A stretch of DNA of 64,000 nucleotides, from assembly GCF_024679095.1 (NCBI RefSeq), contig NW_026111753.1:107501-171500 (forward strand), written 5' to 3'. Position numbers and translations under genes: made by a program. How positions within the stretch are numbered: position 1 is the stretch's first letter; each line of letters begins with the position of its first letter. This DNA comes from Eriocheir sinensis (taxonomy: Eukaryota; Arthropoda; Malacostraca; Decapoda; Varunidae). Positions 50,360 through 60,235 of the stretch are shown one piece after another. The notes under the pieces are model-generated. The model saw only the letters and a list, made by a program, of their open reading frames with translations, was not told the origin of the DNA and did no database searches.

Positions 50360-50360
<1 letters not shown>
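49256..50360. other. Unassigned DNA
   Basis: A CA run at 49412-49430 and AT-rich sequence from 49600. No gene recognised. Confidence 0.5.

Positions 50361-50394
<34 letters not shown>
50361..50394. repeat. (GT)n microsatellite
   Basis: A short pure GT array. Confidence 0.95.
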
Positions 50395-50396
<2 letters not shown>

Positions 50397-50484
50397 CCTT
50401 ACCATCCGTGAGTACATAGCATAATACCATAACCTCTTTTAACTATACAACATTATTTTTCATTAAGTCTACATAATCTCCCGA

Positions 50485-50610
50485 AATTGATATCTCTTTT
50501 GGCCACTTCTGAACTTTTTTTTGTAGGGACAGTGATTAGCGGCTTTTTTTCCATTACTGTTGTCTCTTTTTTGCCCTTCAGCTGCTTCCTTTGCTGTAAT
50601 AAAAAATATC
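50485..50610 (+). repeat. Family B dispersed repeat, copy (plus)
   Basis: ATCTCTTTTGGCCACTTC, GTAGGGACAGTGATTAGCGG, GCCCTTCAGCTGCTTCC, TTTGCTGTAATAAAAAA: same block order as the other copies, ending A-rich. Confidence 0.8.
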
Positions 50611-51609
50611 ATAACACCACTTGAATGTAACCAACCAGACCACTTTCCTCTGCCTAGCCTACTTCCTCTTTCCCACGCTCATCTCATAACTATGTCCACT
50701 CACTGGTTACTAAATTAAAATCTGCATGTCACTGCCACTCATGTCATGATAAAATGTGTGGTATGCTTATTAGATTTCCTGATGGATGTAATAGATATCG
50801 TGTATGCTCATAAGTTAAATCGGTAAAGTGCACATTTCAGCAGCGCTCGAGGAAGTAGTAGGCTAGTTAGGGAAAATGATCATGCTCGTAGTATTGTAAT
50901 CTGTCCTTGTAGCTGTAAAGATAATATTCATTTATTCATATTATAGCTATCTCTAATCCTGATGTGGGTATGTTTTGGTATTTATACTCCATTATGTTTT
51001 TTGGGGACTAACATACAGGATAAGAAAAGGGGGCATAGGACTAGATTATAACCAGGACGTTCAACACCTTATACAGAGCACGGCAGGTTCAAGGAGGAGG
51101 GCTGCTTTGTGGTAGATGTTCTTGTGGTGGTGATGGTGGGTGATGTTGGTGATTGTGGTGATGGTAAGTAGTAGTGATGATGGGTGATGGTGATCGTAGT
51201 AGTGGTGGCTGGGTCATGGCTGTGGAAGTGGTGTATGGTAGTCATGGTTGTGGTGGTGATGTGTTTTTATACTCATTTAGATTTACTGGCAGCAGCGTCT
51301 CTGTGGTATAATTAATCAAGAATAATAAGGTAATACAACCTGTCAAATAGCCTTATTCGTGTCGAGTGATAATATTTGTTGACGCTACACAAGGTACTAC
51401 GAGAGCTTAATACCTGCCTTTTTAACCAGCTGAATACATGTATTAACCCGCCTGGAAGTGACGTACCACTCAATAAACACTCAATAGTTATTCACAGCTG
51501 AGAAAATAGTTTTGCTTTTCCTGTAAATGGATGAGGAACTGAGGTGGTAGCGAATTAGTACTAACATCACGGAGCTAAGACCAGCGCAAATACTGGAACA
51601 TGAACGTTG

Positions 51610-51610
<1 letters not shown>
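50611..51610. other. Unassigned DNA with a GTG/GAT-rich stretch
   Basis: 51118-51265 is a degenerate GGTGAT repeat. Otherwise AT-rich with nothing recognised. Confidence 0.5.

Positions 51611-51612
<2 letters not shown>

Positions 51613-51695
<83 letters not shown>
51613..51695. repeat. (TA)n microsatellite
   Basis: About 83 bp of pure TA. Confidence 0.98.
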
Positions 51696-51698
<3 letters not shown>

Positions 51699-52433
51699 GT
51701 GTGAAATATATAAATGTAAAATTAAAAAAAATACAGTTTAAGATGAAAAACTGCGCACAGGAATACTTTATCAAGCAGAAGACTTATTTACTTGACATCA
51801 GTCTTTCCCCCCGCATTTTGCAAGAAGATACGACGCCTTAACAAGATGACGTCTAGAGTCTAGACTACTTCTCCACTTTATTGTCTTTTCATTGATTCCA
51901 AGTAAGATGAGAGTATTTTCCCAGCTGTGAATGAGTACATAGTGTTTATAGTGTTTGGACAATTTTAGACGGAATAATGCATGTATACAGCTGGCGGGAA
52001 GGCATGGATCGCCGATCACCTCTCTAGTCTCTGCGTATGGCGTAGTGGAAAAAACGGTTCATTTGCAATGATTAGAGCTCGGCTAGATCAGTGTGAATGG
52101 CTTTGAACGTCCTGGTTATATCGTCCCGGGCCACGTTTACTTATTGCTGTAAACGATAATATGTGCTCCACTAAACGTATCAGGACCTTACCCTGATGTA
52201 TGTGGCGTATTTAGTACATAGTAGGTCCAAAGGTAGAGTCAGTGAGAGGTAGAGACTGTTGCGGTGATGTGCAGACGAAAAAAGCTGAAAATCCGGGCCC
52301 TTCGTGGCCAGCTCGTACCAACACACAGACGCAGAGAAGGGTTGGTCTCGTCAAAGCATATTACATATAAGAACATTTGTTCCCATATGAGCAATCTCTT
52401 TATTAGCATATCCCCAAGGTCCATATTATGGAC
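51696..52433. other. Unassigned DNA; possible tRNA-like A box
   Basis: TGGCGTAGTGG at 52038-52048 fits a polymerase III A box and is followed by a tRNA-like CATTTGCAATGATTAGAGC, but no B box follows, so a SINE call is not made. Open frames here show no motif. Confidence 0.4.
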
Positions 52434-52441
52434 CTTTGTGG
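52434..52441 (+). repeat. Target-site duplication, left (hAT element)
   Basis: CTTTGTGG directly before the left TIR; it matches CTTTGGGA after the right TIR at 6 of 8 positions. Eight-bp duplications are the rule for hAT transposons. Confidence 0.75.
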
Positions 52442-52451
52442 CAGGGATGGG

Positions 52452-52600
52452 GTATTCGTATTCGAATACATTCGAATACAGTATTTGGGTGTATTCGTAT
52501 TCGTATTCGAATACTTGTCATCTGACATCAAAGTATTCGTATTCGCATTCGAATACTTGGGAAAAGTATTCGTATTCTTCGAATAATATGCCGAATAATT
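52452..52600. repeat. Left subterminal GTATTCG repeat array (hAT)
   Basis: Repeated TATTCG and CGAATA hexamers, including the 12-bp palindrome GTATTCGAATAC at 52458-52469 and again at 52503-52514. Subterminal repeats in hAT elements commonly serve as transposase binding sites; that role here is inferred. Confidence 0.85.
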
Positions 52601-53062
52601 TTAAATCCATCATCAGAAATAAGTTATTGTTCCTTCCAAGTTACAAATCTTCGTTCCTGTTTGTCCGACGTGTATGTTGTAGGTCAATTGCATTTCAACC
52701 TACTTGTGAGGCCTCTCTCGATCACTATATCCTTCCCCTACCGTTCACTCTTCCTTCCCTCATCCTCTAACGGTGTCATGACTCGTATGCAAGATGGCGC
52801 CACTATAAAACACTCGCCTGCGCCAAAACGGGCTGGGCCGACCATCAGGCCCCACCTGGAAGAAGCCTTGAGCCGACCATCAGGCCCCACCAGGAAGTTG
52901 CCTACCGGCGCAACAGGCAGCGACGTAAAAAAAAAAATTAAAAAAAAAATGCATCCCGTATACCGTCCCTCCCCTTCCCTCCCTCGCCCCTGCTAGCTAG
53001 CTGAATCTACGAGACGCGTATTCACCCTGGCCGCTTCTTACCCGCATTACTAGTATTCTCCC

Positions 53063-53090
53063 TCAGTCTGTCTCACACTGTCACTCAGTT
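53063..53090 (+). promoter_or_regulatory. Possible initiator motifs of the transposase gene
   Basis: Two TCAGT words (53063-53067, 53085-53089) fit the arthropod initiator and lie 35-60 bp before the ATG at 53125. No TATA box or downstream element is evident, so this is weak. Confidence 0.3.
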
Positions 53091-53124
53091 AAGTTCTCGT
53101 TTTTGTTATTAATACACAGTAGTC

Positions 53125-53427
53125 ATGTCTAGTCCACCAGCCAAGCGGAAACGACAGCCGTATACGCAGAAATACACAGAAAAATGGGAAAGTGACCCGT
53201 TGTTTAAAAGTTGGCGGACAAGAAGCGGCAAGGGGCCTTTGTATTCCCACTGTAATAAATTGTGTAATTCTGACGGAAAGGCGGGTAAATCAGAAATAGA
53301 AAAGCATGCTGCTGGGGCAGAACATAAGAAGATAGTTGAAAGTGCAAAACATATAGTTAGTGTTCTTGATATGCCTGGTGTTTGTAGAGAAAAGCATGCA
53401 TGCATTGCTGGAACTTACGACAGCTGA
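53125..53427 (+). CDS. hAT transposase N-terminal zinc-finger exon (partial, 100 aa)
   Basis: The protein begins with a basic stretch (PPAKRKRQ, residues 4-11, a possible nuclear localisation signal). It continues with a segment of the YTEKWESDPLFKSW kind (17-30), which in related hAT and transposon-derived proteins precedes a BED/U1-like zinc finger. The finger would be C43-x3-C47-x13-H61-x5-H67; the usual spacing between cysteines is two, so C-x3-C is unusual and may be damage. The tail EHKKIVESAKHI is typical of this finger's end. Full hAT transposases run to 500-700 residues; this frame stops at 100, either from truncation or because a splice donor (such as CTAGGTAGGT near 53467) once led to a second exon that is not present. 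The ATG at 53125 follows two initiator-like words. Not expected to be active. Confidence 0.7.
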   Translation: MSSPPAKRKRQPYTQKYTEKWESDPLFKSWRTRSGKGPLYSHCNKLCNSDGKAGKSEIEKHAAGAEHKKIVESAKHIVSVLDMPGVCREKHACIAGTYDS

Positions 53428-53511
53428 CATCTACAAAACTTCAGATCTTCAGGAATAGCAGTCATTCTAGGTAGGTAACAATGAAGGCTAACTATGTTTG
53501 CAAGTAGCTAC

Positions 53512-53516
<5 letters not shown>

Positions 53517-53600
<84 letters not shown>
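53517..53600. repeat. (TA)n microsatellite inside the hAT element
   Basis: About 84 bp of TA just after the zinc-finger frame, located where transposase coding sequence should continue. Confidence 0.97.
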
Positions 53601-53607
<7 letters not shown>

Positions 53608-54035
53608 AAAAAATACGACAGGGAAATGCTGTGCTAAATATTTGGCAAATCAGGGAATTTTTGTCATTTCGATCTGCTGCGGCTGCTGCCCTCAATTGCC
53701 TCTTTCCAATGGTAGGGGGTGTGCTACACCAGGTTCATTGTTGGATTTACTCTCTATTTTGTTGCCCCACCCCCCACCCCCTCTGGAATCCCTGGATATT
53801 ACATGTAGTATGGTGATATACCGGTTGGTATTTTGTTGTGTTTCTTTCAGTACAACTTAGAAATATAATTGAAATTTTTGGAAAACAAATATGTCTAGGT
53901 GTGTCAAACATGTACAGAATACTGGCATCATAACGTCATTTTACTATTGAATAACTTTAGTACCATATTAGGCTCATTGCCGAGCTACCTCCATGAAAAA
54001 AGTTATTTTCAACGAAAAGTATTCATGAATGCATT

Positions 54036-54142
54036 CACGAATACTCTCGTGAAGTATTCGTATTTGTATTCGAATTATCAGTATTTCAGAGTATTCGTAT
54101 TCGTATAAATGTGAAGTATTCGTATTCGAATACACAGTTCTT
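54036..54142. repeat. Right subterminal GTATTCG repeat array (hAT)
   Basis: AGTATTCGTATTTGTATTCG, GAGTATTCGTATTCGTAT and AAGTATTCGTATTCGAATAC, with the palindrome GTATTCGAATAC at 54122-54133, mirror the left array. Confidence 0.85.
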
Positions 54143-54160
54143 GTATTCACCCCATCCCTG

Positions 54161-54168
54161 CTTTGGGA
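54161..54168 (+). repeat. Target-site duplication, right (hAT element)
   Basis: CTTTGGGA, partner of CTTTGTGG at 52434-52441 (two mismatches). Confidence 0.75.
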
Positions 54169-54242
54169 AGTGCTCGTTACTTATACTGTGAAGCGTCAGT
54201 TCGTGTCTAGCTAGCAATGTCACCCAGTGTGACAATGCCATG

Positions 54243-54245
<3 letters not shown>

Positions 54246-54312
<67 letters not shown>
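54246..54312. repeat. (CT)n microsatellite
   Basis: About 66 bp of CT. Confidence 0.97.
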
Positions 54313-54314
<2 letters not shown>

Positions 54315-54985
54315 ATAGCTGTGTAAATATATCTTCTTAATTCTGTTAGTTATCAAATGTACATTTCTATCAGTCAGTTTGATCTGTTTGTACTGAGATA
54401 TAATTATAAACGAGTGTTTCGGCCCATTCTTTCTTTCTTTGTTTGCTTGCTTGTTTGCGCCTCACCACCACATCAGGTATTTATCTTCAATGGCCACATC
54501 ATTTTTTTTTTCCTTTGCCCTTCACTATGTGCTCATGTGGCGGGCAAAAAATGAAGTGGTAGAAATATCTGCAACCTAATCATATCCATTTCACATCCAT
54601 ATTTGCATTTATGAATTTCCCTTAATAATTCACCGCAACATGGAAATACTTTTATTTTCCGTAGTGGTGTTCAGCTAGCTAATTCATAATGTTACACCGG
54701 CGACAATTTAAAGAGGTAGCCATCACCTAACGACAAAAGTGCTGAATGGTTGAATGGTGTAGATTGTGCTCACCTATGAAAAACCTTTTGTAGCATTTTA
54801 AGTTACTGGTGCAGAGGGCTCTTAAGCTTCTCTGTAAGAAAAAAATACAAGTGAGCGCATGTGCCTGTTCTGATTTATTTTGCTCTTACTTATTTTCGTG
54901 GTTACCGGAGTGAGTGAAGCTTGTAATGCTCCGTAGTCGAACACATTTTCATGATTCCTGTTGCCTGTGTATGCTTTTTGACACA
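54313..54985. other. Unassigned AT-rich DNA
   Basis: Nothing recognised. Confidence 0.5.
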
Positions 54986-54989
54986 AATT

Positions 54990-54991
54990 GT

Positions 54992-55027
<36 letters not shown>

Positions 55028-55093
55028 TAGCCTGTGAGTTCCATACTTCTCTAATTTTTATTGTTTTCTGTGTACTAGGCATTTTAAAACTAA

Positions 55094-55140
<47 letters not shown>

Positions 55141-55215
55141 AAATTAAAACTACTGAGCTTGAATACTTTTCTGGTTATTGCTGTTTATTACGTACTAAGT
55201 ATTTTAATAGATATC
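54990..55215 (+). repeat. Tandem duplication carrying (GA)n and (GT)n
   Basis: GAGTTCCATACTTCTCTAAT..TTGTTTTCTGTGTACTAGGCATTTTAA (55036-55087) and GAGCTTGAATACTTTTCTGG..TGTTTATTACGTACTAAGTATTTTAA (55155-55207) are diverged copies. GA (54992-55025) precedes the first and GT (55097-55139) the second. Confidence 0.75.
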
Positions 55216-55608
55216 AAGTTACATTACCTGGCTGTGGTGTTTGCAAACAAAGCAAAACAACATAAATATAAGCCAGGAACATGCTTTGCCTGCACCCATG
55301 TATATTCCACAAACATATGAATACCGTATACTGATTCACTGTGACACCAATTCTGGTGAATCATAATAAAAACTGTCATCATCGGCTACCATAATAAATA
55401 TATTTCAAGCCTCATAACATCAATCACAGGTACCATGGGTTTTACAAGACCACTCATTATAATTAATATTAAAAAGGTCGTATCGCTTATGATTGCAAAA
55501 TCCTAATTAATTTTAATACTGCAATAATAATATAATTTTTGTAGTCAATTCTAATGTTGAACGAAGGATTTAAGTTCATTATAGAAAATGTTCAGTATGC
55601 TGGAGCTG
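55216..55608. other. Unassigned AT-rich DNA
   Basis: Nothing recognised. Confidence 0.45.
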
Positions 55609-55609
55609 C

Positions 55610-55676
<67 letters not shown>

Positions 55677-55677
55677 C

Positions 55678-55743
<66 letters not shown>

Positions 55744-55758
55744 ACTATTGTATTATTA

Positions 55759-55818
<60 letters not shown>

Positions 55819-55861
55819 GTAGTAGTAGTAGTAGTAGTAATAGTAGTAGTAGTAGTATTGC

Positions 55862-55913
<52 letters not shown>

Positions 55914-55960
55914 GTTATTACTATTTTTATCATCGTTATTGCTATTATTTTTATCATTTT
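55610..55960. repeat. (ATT)n block with (AGT)n island
   Basis: About 350 bp of ATT with a few single-base interruptions and an AGT/TAG island (55818-55857). Confidence 0.96.
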
Positions 55961-56070
55961 ATTATGTGGATAGGGCAGCTCCGTGGGAGCTTATTCGGGG
56001 AGACCGTCGGTAGTAGAAGCGGCAAGTGTGTGAAGCCACGCGCCCCCGAGCGTCTGCTTCCCCATAGTTG
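55961..56070. other. GC-rich 100-bp island between two (ATT)n arrays
   Basis: Unique GC-rich sequence (GGAGCTTATTCGGGGAGACC, CACGCGCCCCCGAGCG) in an otherwise extremely AT-rich block. It could be the remnant of a small insertion that seeded the arrays; I recognise no family. Confidence 0.5.
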
Positions 56071-56071
56071 A

Positions 56072-56170
<99 letters not shown>

Positions 56171-56208
56171 TCATTATTTTATTATACTGCTTTCAGATTT
56201 TTTTTTTT

Positions 56209-56263
<55 letters not shown>
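56071..56263. repeat. (ATT)n and (GT)n
   Basis: ATT 56071-56168; GT 56211-56263. Confidence 0.97.
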
Positions 56264-56265
<2 letters not shown>

Positions 56266-56965
56266 GATACCTTATGTTCAGGAGTATGTACCTGTAAGCA
56301 TATCTATTTTAAAGTTCATTTGTAGCTTAGTGAAGTATAGCAAAAATAAAGTATGCCAGGAAACAAGTCAACTGTCAGTGGCCAGGCAGTCAGACAGTAA
56401 GGGAGTCGAGTTGGAAGTCCGCCAGTCATTCAGTATTTACGATCACGTTCTTCAAAACACTTAATATATACTCTTATCGGGGTATTAATGAGAATAAAGA
56501 TAAAAGGGGATAGTATAGCTACTGATTGGCATGTATTTGTCTTGACTTTACTAATAACATATAATTGGTCTTACAGCGCGAGGAGGTGATGACGATGATG
56601 ATGAGGATGAGGATGATGAGGAGGAGGATCAGTGTTTTCGACAAGTAATCATCCACCGCTCCCCACAGCCACCTATCTACCGACCCACCTACCTATTAAC
56701 CCCCGCATCCACCTACTTGCCAACCTGCCTTCATGCCTACTCACCGACTCAACCTTCCTTGCTACATGTTCGCTTGCCTGTCTACCTCCAGCGTGAGGGT
56801 GAGTGTTGCCTGGTGCTCTTGTGTTGTGTTGTTGGTAAATTTGTGTTGTAGCGTGGTGTATTGTTTTATGTTAGCTACCCCGTTATCGTAGTCAGCTCAG
56901 TGTTATCATGTTGACAGTGACACCCCCTGACTTTTTAATCTTTTTTTTCTCCTTCCTTTATAAAC
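56264..56965. other. Unassigned DNA with GAT/GAG and CCTACC words
   Basis: GATGATGAGGAT words at 56587-56630; CCACCTACCTAT-type words at 56670-56790. No gene. Confidence 0.5.
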
Positions 56966-56966
56966 A

Positions 56967-56967
<1 letters not shown>

Positions 56968-57026
<59 letters not shown>
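56968..57026. repeat. (CA)n microsatellite
   Basis: About 58 bp of CA. Confidence 0.98.
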
Positions 57027-57029
<3 letters not shown>

Positions 57030-57354
57030 CAGTTTCAGTAAAAATAAACACGTTAATCAAAGGATCACTCGGTCACAATCGAGCTGTATCTACTATTGGG
57101 TTTGGGCCGATTATTTTTTTAGCTTTTTATATTTTTATTTATTCTTTTTGCCTGGCACCGTCATCACTATTCATAATAATTTTGGAGTCCCGTGTGACAA
57201 GATAAACTGCTCTCATATTGACTCAATTTACAACAACGAAACGTGTGTTATTGATTGATGTCATAGTGTTTATATTACCAGTGCGTGTGTGTTTATTTAT
57301 TGCATGCTGCTGCTAACTGCTGACTAACTTGTATATCATTGTAAATCATTATCT

Positions 57355-57445
57355 TCGGCATCATCATCATCATAATAACTGCCATCATCATTGCCATCAT
57401 CATCATCATCATTATCCATATAATCATCATCATCATCATCTTTGT
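57355..57445. repeat. (CAT)n-rich degenerate repeat
   Basis: ATCATCATC units with AAT and GCC interruptions. Confidence 0.88.
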
Positions 57446-58180
57446 AGTTCTCCTCTTTTAAGTCACTTCTTCTTTTCATTATATACTGTCTTTATCTATT
57501 CATCCCCACTTCTTTTATTCTTAATGTCCAACTCTTGTTCATATTACACATACCCTGACCTGTTCACGCATTGATTTCAGTTGATATTTGATAATCTTTT
57601 ACGAAATAAGATATAGTAACTTAGTGTACGTTTCATTCATGCATAGACATTTGTTTTATCTTCTGTAATATTATTGTTATCGTTGGGTACCTTGGCCTTC
57701 TTCACTTGCCCCCTTGTTAAAGATTTTGTTTTGGTTCAACAGTCGCCCCCCTTTTTTTTCCCCTTTTAGTTTTCTTGTTATATTAACATTCGGCGATGAC
57801 GGAGTGACGTTGTATAATGAACGGTTTGGATGCACCATCACTTTGCTCATGCGTCTGTAATATTATATTTTCACGTCTCCTTCATGCACAGAACGTGTCA
57901 TAACATTGCCTTGTGGTGTGAAGGGCAATGTGAAGTCCTGTGACGGCCGTTAATCTGTATCGTTGTGACTGGGTAATGGATGGTGCGTCTGGCGTGTCAC
58001 TTCCCTGCTCCAGCGTTAAGCGATATTGTTGAGCTCTTTGCTCCTGTTGCTCTTCCTTGCTGCCTAAATCAAAGTTCATTGTCTTTGATGCCATTAACCA
58101 GAATGTTCTACAGATTTTGATATTACCAAATTTTGCATAAAAGCACGAAATGACATTACAATACAGAGTGTGTGATATCT
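57446..58180. other. Unassigned DNA
   Basis: No gene or repeat recognised. The 107-codon minus frame at 57882-58205 has mixed composition but no motif. Confidence 0.45.
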
Positions 58181-58183
58181 GTT

Positions 58184-58238
58184 GCACACACACACACACA
58201 CACACACGGGCGGGTGTACATTATTCATTTACTTCATG

Positions 58239-58297
<59 letters not shown>

Positions 58298-58328
58298 GGG
58301 CGGGTGTACATTATTCATTTACTTCATG

Positions 58329-58367
<39 letters not shown>

Positions 58368-58404
58368 GCGCACGGACGCACACACACACACACACACACA
58401 CACA
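58184..58404 (+). repeat. Tandem unit of 40-bp spacer plus (CA)n, repeated
   Basis: The block GGGCGGGTGTACATTATTCA + TTTACTTCATGATAA occurs at 58208-58242 and identically at 58298-58332, each framed by CA arrays; a third CA region (58333-58404) has GCGCG and GGACG breaks. The spacer identity means a recent duplication. Confidence 0.95.
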
Positions 58405-59328
58405 AGCAAAAGTGCGTAAAAATCACGTAGGAAATCAATGCAGTGTGTGAAATTTATTGTTCCAGTTGTTGCTGCTAAAATATCGCCAGTGACAACGTGC
58501 TTCAAAACTACAGCACGAGAGAAAAAAATGATTATGTGCATACAGCTGAGCCAAAAAAAAAAGTGAAAAAATAGAAAAGAAAAAAATATCAGCGTGACAC
58601 AGTGTCGCTTCCTCGACCACAAAGTTCCCATTATTTATGATTATCCAATAACAATTTCCGGACGTAATGGGGACAATTTGGGCGCAAGTACACTGGCAAA
58701 ATTACTTTCCTGATCTATGAAGCACACGGGCGCCCGGCTAACTAACTGCAAGCGTTCACGACAAACACACCGGTGATGGCGTGCTTGAGGGAATAGCCTG
58801 CACTTCACTGCATTATCATATTCATAGACAGGTGATGACATTAACCTGCCCTTCCCCCACCCACCTACATACCACTCCCTACCCACCTGCCCCCCTCTAC
58901 TACGTACCCACCTACCTATCTACCTGCTGTCATTAACTTCCCCCCACCCACCTGCATACCTACTCACCTACCCCCATGCCTACCTTCCTATATATACATA
59001 CCTGTTTCCCTCCCTCCCTGTTCCACTTTCTCCCTCGTTTACTCACCAGCCCATCAACCGATTCATAACGATTACAGACTATTTGATTTGATTTTGTATT
59101 TATGTTTCTTGCATACTCTCTTCTCTTCTTCTGGTTTTCCTTTCTTGTCTCTGGTTAATTTTCTTTCCCCTCGTAACGTTAATGGAAAGTATAAAACGAG
59201 TTGTTCTGTTAATCCTGGAGGTGGTGTTGATATTTTTACTTTGAAGGAGTTTCGTGCAGATGTCTGTGTGTCTCCAAGATTAAGGTTATACAAGTGAATG
59301 TGAGGTGAAAGGGTTAGTGTGTGTGTGT

Positions 59329-59330
<2 letters not shown>
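58405..59330. other. Unassigned DNA; CCTACC-rich at 58850-59030
   Basis: 58850-59030 is a degenerate CCCACCTACCTA-type low-complexity tract. No gene recognised. Confidence 0.5.

Positions 59331-59333
<3 letters not shown>

Positions 59334-59415
<82 letters not shown>
59334..59415. repeat. (CT)n microsatellite
   Basis: About 80 bp of CT. Confidence 0.98.
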
Positions 59416-59420
<5 letters not shown>

Positions 59421-59690
59421 TTTACGCTTTGACTTATTTCCGTCCGTCTCCTGTCCCCCCACACCCACACCCTCTTTCCTTTTTAGATTTCTTGCTCAGT
59501 ATTAATTCCTCACTGATACTGATTTTATGATAGCTTGTTTACCTGAAAACATCTGGGAAGCGAGATATACATGTTCTCTTTCTCTCTTTCTCACACACAC
59601 ACACACACTTCCCCACTTCCTCGTTATTATTCCATGGCTAAATACGGTATGTCTTTTAGTGTGCTTATCCTTGTATAGTGTGGGCATATG

Positions 59691-59963
59691 CTATAGCTGC
59701 GCATGGCCGCGGTGCTCATCTCCGTGGCATTTGCCCTTGAGTCTGTGGTGGGGAGAGCCCCGTACCCCGGGATACAGGGCCAATGTGACATCTGTGTTAC
59801 CACTGTTTACCTTCCCCAGGTTTCCCCAGGTACCCATTTATCGACCAACCCGAAATGGAGGATGAGCAGCTGGTTGAGCTGCACGCCGACTACCCGGGCA
59901 GGGAATCGATTCCGGACCCGCGGATTTGTAGCTAGACACGCTAACCACTAGACCACGGGGGCA
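59691..59963 (-). mobile_element. tRNA-derived SINE, family C, full-length (about 273 bp)
   Basis: Minus strand: the head starts GCCCCCGTGG and carries an A box TGGTCTAGTGG (59945-59955 on plus) and a degenerate B-box region GGAATCGATTCC (59902-59913), separated by a tRNA-like TAGCTACAAATCCGCGG. The body runs through GCAGCTCAACCAGCTGC, GATAAATGGGTACCTGGGG and ACTCAAGGGCAAATGCC, ending GCGCAGCTATAGCAT. Three other tails in the window match its last 60 bp. The B box has ATCGAT instead of TTCGA, so transcription would be weakened. No poly(A) tail is seen. Confidence 0.82.
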
Positions 59964-60120
59964 TTCATACGTAATTCCAAATCTTTATTTGTGTGAGTGT
60001 GTGTGGGGGAAGAGGTGTAGGTCTGTTCCCGGGATGGGAGGGGCTGGCTTTAGACGTGTTCCAATAGAAGAAACAGATCAGTTAATGTAGGTGGATAAAG
60101 ATGAGTGTGTGGTGAGGATC
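59964..60120. other. Unassigned DNA
   Basis: Nothing recognised. Confidence 0.4.
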
Positions 60121-60126
60121 GAAGGC

Positions 60127-60191
60127 GTGTGTGTGTGTGTGTGTGGTGTGTGTGTGTGTGTGTGTGTGTTACTTTTTTCCCTTCTTTGTTT

Positions 60192-60232
<41 letters not shown>
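60127..60232. repeat. (GT)n and (CT)n
   Basis: GT 60127-60169 with one GG interruption; CT 60195-60232. Confidence 0.95.

Positions 60233-60235
<3 letters not shown>

Larger units (their letters stand above)
52442..54160 (+). mobile_element. hAT-type DNA transposon, 1,719 bp, internally decayed
   Basis: A 12-bp perfect TIR, CAGGGATGGGGT, occurs at 52442-52453 and inverted at 54149-54160, flanked by an imperfect 8-bp duplication (CTTTGTGG/CTTTGGGA). The CAGGG start and 8-bp target fit the hAT superfamily. Inside each end lies an array of GTATTCG/CGAATAC words. The interior holds one open frame for the N-terminal zinc-finger region of a transposase (53125-53427), an A-rich stretch (52926-52949) and a (TA)n array (53518-53600). 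The catalytic RNase H-like region and the C-terminal dimerisation domain are absent, so the copy cannot mobilise itself. Confidence 0.88.

Noticed and set aside
52038..52110. A second tRNA gene or SINE from the A-box-like TGGCGTAGTGG
   Set aside because: No B box and no pairing acceptor or T stems follow.
53428..54035. Continuation of the hAT transposase after the zinc finger
   Set aside because: No frame shows catalytic or dimerisation motifs; a TA array occupies part of the region.
55554..56174. Poly-Tyr, poly-Ile, poly-Leu and poly-Asn frames of up to 141 codons
   Set aside because: They are ATT/AAT arrays read in different frames.
59895..59963. A functional tRNA gene at the SINE head (minus)
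   Set aside because: The B-box region is changed to ATCGAT, the anticodon arm does not pair properly, and the sequence continues into a SINE body.
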